The position numbers and the translations under genes were made by a program. The notes beneath the pieces were generated by a model. The model searched no databases and was not told where the DNA came from. It worked only from the letters and a program-made list of their open reading frames with translations. Positions 9,354-16,813 of a stretch of DNA of 64,000 nt are shown in pieces. The stretch's first letter is position 1, and each line of letters begins with the position of its first letter. Location of the stretch: assembly GCF_019203965.1 (NCBI RefSeq), contig NZ_CP076448.1, forward strand, positions 2,743,001-2,807,000, given 5' to 3'. This DNA comes from Elioraea tepida. GTDB lineage: Bacteria > Pseudomonadota > Alphaproteobacteria > Acetobacterales > Acetobacteraceae.

Positions 9354-10100
9354 ATGAGCTGGTCACCCGGCAGTCCGATCATCTCGATCCGCGATGTCCA
9401 CAAGTCCTTCGGGCCGGTCGAGGTGCTGAAGGGGATCACGTTCGATGTCGCGAAGGGCGAGGTTGTCTGCATCATCGGGCCTTCCGGCGCCGGGACGTCA
9501 ACGCTGCTGCGTCTCATCAACGCTCTTGTTCCGTTCGAACGCGGGTCCATCCGTGTCGAAGGGCAGGAGGGCAGGGATCCGAAGCTCGACAAACTCGCAT
9601 TGCGCCGCAAGGTGGGCATGGTGTTTCAGCAGTACAATCTGTTACCACATCGCACCGTGCGGCAGAACGTGATGATGGCGCCGATCCATGTGCTCGGCCT
9701 CCCGCGCGCGGAGGTGGAGGAGACGGCGCGGCGCCTGCTTGCGAAGGTCAGGCTTTCGGGGAAGGAACATGCCTATCCAGGCGAGCTGTCTGGCGGGCAG
9801 CAGCAGCGTGTCGCGATCGCCCGGTCACTCGCGATGAGCCCCGACATCATGCTGTTCGACGAAGTGACCGCGGCGCTCGATCCCGAAACGAAGAAGGGGG
9901 TGCTCGTCACCATCCGCGAGCTCGCCGACGAGGGGATGACGTGCATGCTTGTGACCCACGAGATGGGCTTCGCGCGGGAGGTCGCAAACCACGTCTACTT
10001 CACCGATCACGGGGTGATCGTCGAGCATGGCTCCCCCGCCCAGTTCTTCAGGGCACCACGGGACGCCCGGACACGCGCTTTCCTCGACCAGGTGTTGTAG
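9354..10100 (+). CDS. Amino acid ABC transporter ATP-binding protein lacking the Walker A lysine
   Basis: A 248-residue GlnQ/HisP-type ATPase. The signature LSGGQQQR (145-152), Q-loop (VFQQYNLLP), Walker B (IMLFDE, 165-170) and switch histidine (LVTHEMG) are present. The P-loop, however, reads GPSGAGTST at 42-50, where the family has GPSGSGKST. The essential lysine, residue 48, is threonine (ACG at 9495-9497, one base from AAG). The residue after Walker B is Val instead of the near-invariant Pro (DEVTAALD). A lysine-less P-loop is expected to abolish or cripple ATP hydrolysis. The frame is otherwise intact and full length. Confidence 0.85.
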   Translation: MSWSPGSPIISIRDVHKSFGPVEVLKGITFDVAKGEVVCIIGPSGAGTSTLLRLINALVPFERGSIRVEGQEGRDPKLDKLALRRKVGMVFQQYNLLPHRTVRQNVMMAPIHVLGLPRAEVEETARRLLAKVRLSGKEHAYPGELSGGQQQRVAIARSLAMSPDIMLFDEVTAALDPETKKGVLVTIRELADEGMTCMLVTHEMGFAREVANHVYFTDHGVIVEHGSPAQFFRAPRDARTRAFLDQVL

Positions 10101-10191
10101 CTCGCGCCTCGACGTGCGCGAGGGTTGAGCGGGAGTGGGGACAGGCGAGCAGCGGTCGGCCGAGTGGGATCTGGCGTGCCTCGGCCATACG

Positions 10192-10255
10192 ACGCCGTGG
10201 GACCGCGGAGCGCGCCGCGATCGCGGGATCCGCCCGCGGCGTGGCTCCACGGCGT
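10192..10255. terminator. Structured intergenic inverted repeat between convergent genes
   Basis: A perfect nine-base inverted repeat (ACGCCGTGG at 10192-10200 and CCACGGCGT at 10247-10255) encloses further GC-rich complementary sequence. It lies in the 206-base gap between the rightward ABC ATPase and the leftward DUF294 gene, so a bidirectional terminator role is plausible. There is no T tract, and the long loop makes this tentative. Confidence 0.3.
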
Positions 10256-10306
10256 GAGGCCGGGCGGGCGGTGTCTCCCGGCGTGGCTGGGGACAGGAGG
10301 CGGCCC

Positions 10307-11743
10307 CTAGAGCCCGCCGGTCAGGGCCGCGCGCGTCCCCTTCTGGAACGTGGCGACCGCCTTCAGCGCGTCGCGTAGCGCCGAGCGGTCGGCCTTCGCC
10401 AGCGCGGCTGTGTCGACGAGGTTTCCAGCCTCCCGCCCTGCCGCGAGATCATCGAGCTGCTGGCGAAGCAGACGCTCGACGATGATCCCGAACGCGGCGT
10501 CGAGCGCGGAGCGTTCCGATGCCGAGATGGTGCCGGCGGCGGCGAGAGTGGCAAGCCGGCCGCGCGTCGATGTCTCCTCGATCCCCTCGCGCAGCGCGAG
10601 CAGGCGCACGGAGGACACGAGCGGCATCAGCCCGTGCAACTTAAGGTCGGTGCGCCGGCCCGGCCCCTCCTCGTCATCGCGGAAGCCGCCCCAGAAGGAG
10701 AGGCCGACGGCGAATTTCGCATCCTCTGCGGCGAGTGCAGCGAGGAAAGCGGGGCGGAGGGCAAGCGCCCGCGCGAGATGCGCTCGGAGCTCGGCAGCGG
10801 GCTCGGCGGGGCCCCAGACGGGGCGGAAGTCGAACGCGATGTCGCCGAACAGGAGTGCCGCAGGCGAACGACGTTCCGTCCAGAGGGTGAACTGCTGCTT
10901 CCACTCGCTGAGCGTCTTGCGCCACAGCGGGTTGCGCGCCATCACACCCCCCTTGCAGAGCGTGAATCCGGCCCGGGCGAGGCGCGCGTTCAGGTCCTCC
11001 GCGAAGGGAATGAACCAGGCGTCCACCGCGGCGTGCAGCTCGTCCGGCCGCTCGCCTAGGATCAGACCGTTGTCCTGATCTGGGAATAGGAAGCTCTCGC
11101 CGCGACCGGCCGAGCCCATCACAAGCAGGGTGAAGGGCACGGGTGGGGGCGAGGGCGCCGCGGCCAGCGCCCGCTCGACGCAGCGCCGGTGGATATCGAG
11201 ATTGATCTCAGACACGACGCCGATGACGTCGGCTGCCGGCACGCCGTCGTCGAGCAGGCTGCGCGCGAGCCCCGCCTGGGCGGAGCGTGTTTGCGCGAAG
11301 CCCTCCTCGTTGTCCTCGGCCAAAAGCGCCTCGAGGAGGTCGAGCAGGCCGCCGGAGGCGACGGCGTAGGTCTCGAAACGATGCAGCATGCCGATCGGCC
11401 TGCGGGCCGCATCGAGAACGGGGAGGTGGCGCAGGCGCCTCAGCCGCATCAGCCCGACCGCGCGCCAGAGCGGCTCGCCAGGGCCGACGCCGATCACCGG
11501 CGCGGTCATCACCGCCGAAAGCGGGGTGTCGGCCGAGACTTGGAAGGTGATCCGTCGCGCCACGTCCTGTTCGGTGACGATGCCGATCGCCGCGCCCTCT
11601 CCGTCCACCACGAGGATCGAGGATTGGCGCGCGTCAGCCATGGCAGAGACAGCGGCGGCGACAGGGGTGGTCGCCGTGAGGCAGGGCGGCGGCTGCATCG
11701 CCGCGCGCACGGTGCCGGTGAAGGCGGCGGTACGCCCGCTCAT
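10307..11743 (-). CDS. CBS domain / DUF294 nucleotidyltransferase-like protein
   Basis: 478 residues. A pair of CBS domains (about 8-125, with SSILVVDGEGAAIGIVTEQDVARR and LRHLPVLDAARRPIG) is followed by a DUF294 nucleotidyltransferase-fold domain with MGSAGRGESFLFPDQDNG (GS at 210-211, Asp222, Asp224) and a C-terminal DUF294_C helical domain. This resembles the GlnD/adenylyltransferase fold, so it may transfer a nucleotide in response to adenylates bound by the CBS domains. The ATG overlaps the stop of the upstream unknown gene (ATGA). It is divergent from a DUF4212/symporter pair, an association seen for VC_2705-type transporters, so regulation of that transporter is a fair inference. Confidence 0.85.
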   Translation of the reverse strand: MSGRTAAFTGTVRAAMQPPPCLTATTPVAAAVSAMADARQSSILVVDGEGAAIGIVTEQDVARRITFQVSADTPLSAVMTAPVIGVGPGEPLWRAVGLMRLRRLRHLPVLDAARRPIGMLHRFETYAVASGGLLDLLEALLAEDNEEGFAQTRSAQAGLARSLLDDGVPAADVIGVVSEINLDIHRRCVERALAAAPSPPPVPFTLLVMGSAGRGESFLFPDQDNGLILGERPDELHAAVDAWFIPFAEDLNARLARAGFTLCKGGVMARNPLWRKTLSEWKQQFTLWTERRSPAALLFGDIAFDFRPVWGPAEPAAELRAHLARALALRPAFLAALAAEDAKFAVGLSFWGGFRDDEEGPGRRTDLKLHGLMPLVSSVRLLALREGIEETSTRGRLATLAAAGTISASERSALDAAFGIIVERLLRQQLDDLAAGREAGNLVDTAALAKADRSALRDALKAVATFQKGTRAALTGGL

Positions 11744-12357
11744 GCGCCGCGTGCAAGCAGTGCCTCGGCGAGCGCGGCAGGGTCGAAGCCGCGCTCGAGG
11801 TCCTGCTCGGCCGAGACGAGGTGCATCCTGAGCGCACCGAGAATCGACACGGTCTCCCCTTTGCGCAGGTCGGGGTGGATCGGCAGGGTTTCGAGCAGCA
11901 CGGGCGCCGACTCGAGCGGAAGCTCGGTCGAGGCATGCGGGGGCGCGAGTTGAAGCCGCGCAAGACGCGCGGGCAGCGCCGCGATCCTGGCTTCCGCCTC
12001 CTCCTCGTGTTGTGGTGGCACGCCGGCGGTTTGGATCGCGCCTGCGGCGAGCGCTGCGATCGGAGCGACGAGCCGTTCCGGTTCGCGCACGTGCGGGCGG
12101 AGCCACGCCTCCGCCATGGCCACGATATCTCCTTGCGCGGCGAGATAGGTGCGCCAGCGGCAGACGGTCAGCGGTGTCGTGAAGCCGGGGTCGGCGAGCG
12201 CGCTGTGCCAGTTCACGCCGAGCTTGACTGCGCAGTAGTCGAGCACGGTCTTCTGGGCGAGATAGGCGCCGCGGGCAGCGAGGAAGGCGCCGAACCGCGC
12301 GGGATCGGCGCTTCGGCGGCGCTGCAGGACACGGGTCAGTGGCGCCAGGACGCGCAC
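11740..12357 (-). CDS. Uncharacterised protein paired with the CBS-DUF294 gene
   Basis: About 205 residues from a GTG at 12357; the frame stays open further upstream to 12591, but that part is basic and promoter-like. It begins VRVLAPLTRVLQRRRSADPARFGAFLAARGAYLAQKTVLDYCAVKLG, rich in helices, with a conserved-looking segment around CRWRTYLAAQGDIVAMAEAWLRP. I do not recognise a domain. The stop overlaps the DUF294 protein start by four bases, so the two are probably cotranslated. The context suggests a helper of the DUF294 protein or of the nearby sodium:solute symporter. Confidence 0.6.
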   Translation of the reverse strand: MRVLAPLTRVLQRRRSADPARFGAFLAARGAYLAQKTVLDYCAVKLGVNWHSALADPGFTTPLTVCRWRTYLAAQGDIVAMAEAWLRPHVREPERLVAPIAALAAGAIQTAGVPPQHEEEAEARIAALPARLARLQLAPPHASTELPLESAPVLLETLPIHPDLRKGETVSILGALRMHLVSAEQDLERGFDPAALAEALLARGA

Positions 12358-12533
12358 GTCGCAAACCGCTGCAAAGACCTGTAAAGCCCCAACATCGTTC
12401 ACAAATCCGTTGGCGACGCGGTTGCCCCGTGCGACCAGCCTCGTGGCGTCAAGGAAAGAAGGGTTGCGCCGAGTCGCGCATCCTTGGGCGAAACGGAGAA
12501 GCGAACGTCGGTTCGCCGCCGAGGGGAGGAGAG

Positions 12534-12854
12534 ATGGCCGAGTTCCTGAGCAGTGAAGGCACGGCGAAGGCGCATTCGCCGCACGAGGCACCGCCCAACA
12601 TCGACCCGGCGACCGCGGCTGCCTACTGGAAGAAGACGTCCGGCCTGATGTGGCTGATGCTCGCGATCTGGTTCTTCGCGAGTTTCGTCGTGCGCTTGTT
12701 CGGGCCGAGTCTGAACAAGATCCACGTCTTCGGCTTCCCGTTGGGTTTCTACATGGCGGCGCAGGGGAGCCTGATCATCTTCGTCGCGCAACTTTTCTGG
12801 TTCGCGAGGCGCCAGAACCAGATCGACGAAGAGTTCGGTGTCGCCGAGGACTGA
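12534..12854 (+). CDS. DUF4212 small subunit of sodium:solute symporter
   Basis: A 106-residue protein with a hydrophilic start, an AYWKKTSGLMWLMLAIWFFASF first membrane helix and a second helix at GFPLGFYMAAQGSLIIFVAQLFWF. This is the DUF4212 pattern of the small membrane partner encoded just before VC_2705-type symporters, similar to the YjcH-ActP pairing. The ATG follows a strong GAGGGGAGGAGAG ribosome-binding site. The symporter starts 10 bases after its stop. Confidence 0.88.
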   Translation: MAEFLSSEGTAKAHSPHEAPPNIDPATAAAYWKKTSGLMWLMLAIWFFASFVVRLFGPSLNKIHVFGFPLGFYMAAQGSLIIFVAQLFWFARRQNQIDEEFGVAED

Positions 12855-12864
12855 GGGAACCGCC

Positions 12865-14874
12865 ATGGCAGCCCAGAGGGACGCCTTCCTCTCCCAGCTC
12901 AACAAGATCTACGCGGGCTATGTCGGCGGCTTCGCCGTGTTTGTGGCGGTCCTTGCCGTGCTCGAACAGCTCGGCGTGCCCGACCGGATCATCGGCTACC
13001 TGTTCGTCGTGCTGACGATCAGCGTCTACGCCTATATCGGCATTCTCAGCCGAACCATGCAGGTGAGCGAATACTACGTCGCCGGAAGGCGGGTGCCCGC
13101 GATCTACAACGGCATGGCCACCGGGTCTGACTGGATGTCGGCGGCGAGTTTCATCGGCATGGCGGGCAGCCTCTACCTGCTCGGCTATGGCGGGCTTGCC
13201 TTTATCCTCGGCTGGACCGGTGGCTACGTTCTGGTTGCCATCCTGCTCGCGCCTTATCTGCGCAAGTTCGGCCAGTACACCGTGCCGGACTTCCTCGGCG
13301 CCCGGTACGGGGGCAACGTCGCGCGATTCGTCGGGGTGATCGTGCTGATCACCGCGTCCTTCGTGTATGTGGTGGCGCAAATCGTCGGGGGCGGCATCAT
13401 CACCCAGCGCTTCCTCGACGTCAGTTTCGCCCTCGCAGTGTTCATCGGGCTCGCCGGCATCCTCGTGTGCTCGATGATGGGCGGCATGCGCGCGGTGACC
13501 TGGACGCAGGTCGCCCAGTACATCGTGCTGATCATCGCCTACCTGATCCCGGCGATTCTGATGTCGGTGAAACTGACCGGCGTGCCGATCCCGCAGCTGA
13601 TGTACGGCATCGCTCTCGAGCGGATCGAGGAGCTCGAGCAGGCGATGCGTGCGGCAGGTCAGGTCGTTCCCTACCACGTCGGCGCCTTCATGGACGCGCG
13701 CGGCAACTTCTCGATGCCCGCCGCGATCAACTTCTTCGCGCTGATCTTCTGCCTGATGGTCGGCACGGCCTCTCTGCCGCACATCCTGATGCGCTACTTC
13801 ACCACGCCATCGGTGCGGGAGGCGCGGCAGAGCGTGGCGTGGTCTATGCTCTTCATCTTCCTCCTCTACTTCACCGCGCCCGCCTATGCTGCCTTCGCCA
13901 AGCTCGAGATCTATCAGAACGTGATCGGCAAGCCGATCGCCGAGCTGCCGGCTTGGCTGCAGAACTGGCAGCCGATGTCGCCTTACGGCGTGACATGGAT
14001 CGGGGTGAACGACGCCAACCGTGACGGCATCCTTCAGTTGTCGGAGTTCCGAATCCACCCTGACGTGGTGGTGCTGGCGACCCCCGAGATCGCCGGGCTT
14101 CCCTACGTGATCGCCGGTCTTGTCGCCGCCGGCGGCCTCGCCGCCGCGCTGTCGACCGCGGATGGGCTTCTGCTCGCTCTCGCCAATGCTCTGAGCCACG
14201 ACATCTACTACCGGATGATCGACCCGCAGGCGCCGACCAAGCGGCGCCTCTATGTCGCGCGGACGCTCCTGATCATCGTCGCGGTCGTGGCCGCCTACAC
14301 CGCAGGACATCTCGGCGCCGACATCCTGTTCCTCGTCGCCTGGGCCTTCTCGATCGCGGCGGCGGGGCTGTTCGCGGCCCTCGTGATGGGCGTCTGGTAC
14401 AAGAACACGACCAACACCGCAGCCATCCTCGCCATGTCGATCGGCTATGTCATCACCTTCGGCTATCTCATCTGGACTGAGTTCGCCGGCCTCAGCTTCA
14501 TCGAGCTGTTCGGCGACAAGGCCGCGATCACAGCCGCCTATCGGCAGTATGTCGGGATCGCGGCGATCTCGGCCGAGGCGAAGGCGCCGATCCAGGCCCT
14601 GCTCGCGAACCCGGATGCGATCACCAACGGCCCATTCAGTGGCTGGCTGCTCTGGGCCGATACGGTGGTCCTGCGCAACCGCGTCACGGCGCGGCTGTGG
14701 GGAATCAACAACATCGCCGGCGGCATCTTCGGCGTGCCGATCTCCTTCCTCGTCATGTACCTGGTGAGCCAGGTCACGGCAGCGCCGTCGAAGGCGATGC
14801 AGGAGTTCGTGGAAAGCATCCGCATCCCAAAGGGCGGGGTGCGCCTCGTGGACAAGGCGCAGGCGGTCGACTGA
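12865..14874 (+). CDS. VC_2705-type sodium:solute symporter with an EF-hand-like insert
   Basis: 669 residues, longer than ActP (about 550). It is a multi-helix SSS-family transporter: EYYVAGRRVPAIYNGMATGSDWMSAASFIGMAG and the sodium-site region near ALSTADGLLLALANALSHD are recognisable. Acetate, propionate or another short monocarboxylate is the likely cargo by analogy with ActP. An extramembrane loop carries DANRDGILQLSE at 383-394, which fits a canonical EF-hand calcium loop (Asp383, Asn385, Asp387, backbone Ile389, Glu394). A GTG 27 bases upstream is possible, but ATG 12865 starts cleanly after the DUF4212 stop. Confidence 0.88.
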   Translation: MAAQRDAFLSQLNKIYAGYVGGFAVFVAVLAVLEQLGVPDRIIGYLFVVLTISVYAYIGILSRTMQVSEYYVAGRRVPAIYNGMATGSDWMSAASFIGMAGSLYLLGYGGLAFILGWTGGYVLVAILLAPYLRKFGQYTVPDFLGARYGGNVARFVGVIVLITASFVYVVAQIVGGGIITQRFLDVSFALAVFIGLAGILVCSMMGGMRAVTWTQVAQYIVLIIAYLIPAILMSVKLTGVPIPQLMYGIALERIEELEQAMRAAGQVVPYHVGAFMDARGNFSMPAAINFFALIFCLMVGTASLPHILMRYFTTPSVREARQSVAWSMLFIFLLYFTAPAYAAFAKLEIYQNVIGKPIAELPAWLQNWQPMSPYGVTWIGVNDANRDGILQLSEFRIHPDVVVLATPEIAGLPYVIAGLVAAGGLAAALSTADGLLLALANALSHDIYYRMIDPQAPTKRRLYVARTLLIIVAVVAAYTAGHLGADILFLVAWAFSIAAAGLFAALVMGVWYKNTTNTAAILAMSIGYVITFGYLIWTEFAGLSFIELFGDKAAITAAYRQYVGIAAISAEAKAPIQALLANPDAITNGPFSGWLLWADTVVLRNRVTARLWGINNIAGGIFGVPISFLVMYLVSQVTAAPSKAMQEFVESIRIPKGGVRLVDKAQAVD

Positions 14875-14899
14875 CGCTTCCGCCTGACCGTCGGACGGC

Positions 14900-14929
14900 A
14901 GGGCGGGGTAGAGCGATCCGCCCCGCCCT
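14900..14929 (+). terminator. GC-rich hairpin after the symporter gene
   Basis: AGGGCGGGG at 14900-14908 pairs perfectly with CCCCGCCCT at 14921-14929 around a 12-base loop, starting 26 bases after the symporter stop. It lacks a long T run, so it may be a terminator or an RNA-stabilising hairpin before the small membrane-protein genes. Confidence 0.5.
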
Positions 14930-14961
14930 TCGCATCAGAGCCGTACGTCTCGAGACCGGCC

Positions 14962-15288
14962 ATGGAGAGCCAGCCGCATTTCATCCTCTCCTTCCTGCCG
15001 TTCTGGCTGGTCGTCTACGGGTTCGCCGTGCTTGCCTGGACCTCGCTCGGCCGGTTCGTGCTCCAGGCGATGGTGGCTCCCGACAGCCGCAACTACATCT
15101 GGCGGTTCTCCTGTGTCCTCACCGACTGGTGGATTGTGGCCGTCCGCTTCGTCACGCCGCTCTATGTCGCGCCGATCTTCCTGCCGCTCGTCGCTGCCTT
15201 CTGGGCCTTCGCCCTGCGCTATGTGCTCTCCCTCTCGATGTTCGCGATGGGGTTGGCGCCGCGCCTCTCGACACTGCAGCCCCAGTAG
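14962..15288 (+). CDS. Small membrane protein of unknown function
   Basis: A 108-residue protein with about three hydrophobic segments: ILSFLPFWLVVYGFAVLAW, VRFVTPLYVAPIFLPLVAAF and a C-terminal helix. A DSRNYIWRFSCVLTDWW loop lies between the first two. I do not recognise the family. It is first of three short membrane-protein genes following the symporter on the same strand, with the next start seven bases after this stop, so they look like one transcription unit possibly linked to the transporter. Confidence 0.6.
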   Translation: MESQPHFILSFLPFWLVVYGFAVLAWTSLGRFVLQAMVAPDSRNYIWRFSCVLTDWWIVAVRFVTPLYVAPIFLPLVAAFWAFALRYVLSLSMFAMGLAPRLSTLQPQ

Positions 15289-15295
15289 CCGGCCC

Positions 15296-15622
15296 ATGGC
15301 GCCGCAGACGCTGTTCGTGCTGACGGTCGGGCTCGCGGCGCTCGCCGGGCTTGCGCACATGCTCGGCCAGACGCTGCTCTTCGCGATCGTCTTCGCCACC
15401 GCCCCGTTCTGGTGGCCCGAGGTGTTCGGCTTCTACCCCGCCGTGCTCGCCTACGCGGCGTCGCTTGTGATCGCCACGGTGACGCTCCTTGCCGGAGGCG
15501 TGCCGGCTGCGCTGGTCGAGCGCTTCGGCGGCTACCGCGAGCCACAGGCGTTGCCGATGACGGTCTGGCTCGTCTCCGTGCTCGTGCTCACCGTCGCGGG
15601 ACTCGCCTTGGGCAGAGCCTGA
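15296..15622 (+). CDS. Small membrane protein of unknown function
   Basis: 108 residues, almost entirely hydrophobic, with about three to four helices (for example TLFVLTVGLAALAGLAHMLGQ and a PMTVWLVSVLVLTVAGLALG C-terminus). No family is recognised. Its start lies seven bases after the previous membrane-protein gene, and it is probably cotranscribed with it. Confidence 0.55.
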   Translation: MAPQTLFVLTVGLAALAGLAHMLGQTLLFAIVFATAPFWWPEVFGFYPAVLAYAASLVIATVTLLAGGVPAALVERFGGYREPQALPMTVWLVSVLVLTVAGLALGRA

Positions 15623-15656
15623 GAGCACACTACGGCGCTTCACGGAGCGTCGCGCC

Positions 15657-16055
15657 ATGGAGCGGATCATCGCCGTCGCCGATCAGACGATCCGGCGCGC
15701 CTGCGGCTTCGCAGGCCTCGCCGTCGGCGCGACGATGCTCGCCCTGTCGTTCGATCTCGTTCTCGCGCTTCGTGTCGGCGCGGTGATGACCACGGGCGTC
15801 TGCGTCGTGCTGTTCGTGCAATCGCTCCGCGCCCCGCAGCAGGATGTGCGCCGGACGGAGCTCTACAGCGTGGTGGGGCGCAGCTTGACCCTGCCGCGCG
15901 AGCGGACGCAGCGGCTGCTCGGAGAGGTGCTCGCCGACCGCTATCTCTGGCACGCAGACCGCGCCGCCCTCGCCGCGCTCGGGCTGTGGTCGGGCGCTTT
16001 CCTACTCTGGCTTCTCCGCCTGCTTCGAGAGCTGCTCGCCTCGGTTCAGGCCTGA
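15657..16055 (+). CDS. Small membrane protein of unknown function
   Basis: 132 residues: two adjacent hydrophobic helices (about residues 18-55), a hydrophilic middle with RAPQQDVRRTELYSVVGRSLTLPRERTQ, and a C-terminal hydrophobic helix. No recognised domain. It ends the rightward run that starts with the DUF4212 protein and faces the leftward TRAP/hydratase operon. Confidence 0.55.
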   Translation: MERIIAVADQTIRRACGFAGLAVGATMLALSFDLVLALRVGAVMTTGVCVVLFVQSLRAPQQDVRRTELYSVVGRSLTLPRERTQRLLGEVLADRYLWHADRAALAALGLWSGAFLLWLLRLLRELLASVQA

Positions 16056-16067
16056 GGCTCCGACAGG

Positions 16068-16808
16068 TCAGCCCGTCAGCTCCGCTGTCCCGAGGCCGGT
16101 GATGGTGAGCGTCAGGGCTCCGGGCGGCAGGGGAGGCGACAGGCCGGCCGTAACCAGAACAGCGCCTGCGGGAAGATCGCCGATTTCCCGCGCCGCCTCC
16201 GCCACCTCACGCAGCGCCGCGCCGACATCGACCGTGCCGCGCCAGACGGGCGTGCCGTCCGACGTCGCGCGCGCGGGGCGTGGTGTGAGGAGCCGCTCCT
16301 CCCAGCCCGCCCGCGCTTTCCGTCCGACAACGACGAGCCCATGCCCGGCGAGGTCGGCCATGAAACCGGGCAGGTCGACCGGCCCTCGGGTGTAGCGGCT
16401 TGCGCCGATGTCCACTGCGACATGGACCGAGGCGATCCGCGCCGCCACGTCGCGCGCTGACCAGGGCTTCTCCCGTGCCGGCAGCGGCCGCGCGAGCTGC
16501 GCCACCAGCGCCGCCGTCAGGCGTGGCAGATGGAGCGGCGGTATCGCGGCGGGGGCGTGGAGAAGCCGCGCGGCGAAGACCGGGCCGGCGACCGGTGGAC
16601 CCTCGATGCTCTCCGGCGGCGGAACCAGCCTGACCCCCACCGACGGCAGGCCGAGCTTTTCCCGAAGCAGCGCCGCGACCCGCTCTCCTTGGGCCGGCGT
16701 GGTAGGAGCAAGACCTGGCGGGAAGGGCGCGAGCGTCTGCCCCGAGGTGATGGCCTCGGCGAGATACTCTGCCGCCTTCCCCGCGGCCTCAGCGGAAAGC
16801 CGCGGCAT
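16068..16808 (-). CDS. 2-keto-4-pentenoate hydratase-like protein (fumarylacetoacetase superfamily)
   Basis: A 246-residue protein of the MhpD/FahA type. It starts MPRLSAEAAGKAAEYLAEAITSG and shows EKPWSARDVAARIASVHVAVDIGASRYTRGPV, which resembles the hydratase core region around the usual acidic/metal site. Family members hydrate 2-oxo-4-pentenoate or decarboxylate related oxo-acids. The match is partial and the substrate unknown. It starts five bases after the TRAP large-permease stop, so it is the last gene of a four-gene TRAP operon. In this neighbourhood it could act on an intermediate from pyridine-ring breakdown; that is inference. Confidence 0.65.
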   Translation of the reverse strand: MPRLSAEAAGKAAEYLAEAITSGQTLAPFPPGLAPTTPAQGERVAALLREKLGLPSVGVRLVPPPESIEGPPVAGPVFAARLLHAPAAIPPLHLPRLTAALVAQLARPLPAREKPWSARDVAARIASVHVAVDIGASRYTRGPVDLPGFMADLAGHGLVVVGRKARAGWEERLLTPRPARATSDGTPVWRGTVDVGAALREVAEAAREIGDLPAGAVLVTAGLSPPLPPGALTLTITGLGTAELTG

Positions 16809-16813
16809 CGCCG

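Noticed and set aside
10101-10306. A small gene between the ABC ATPase and the DUF294 gene
   Set aside because: Short frames exist, but none has a ribosome-binding site or family resemblance; the stretch is better explained by an intergenic inverted repeat.
12838-12865. Upstream GTG as the symporter start
   Set aside because: It would overlap the DUF4212 gene and add MSPRTEGTA without family support. The ATG at 12865 after the DUF4212 stop is more natural.
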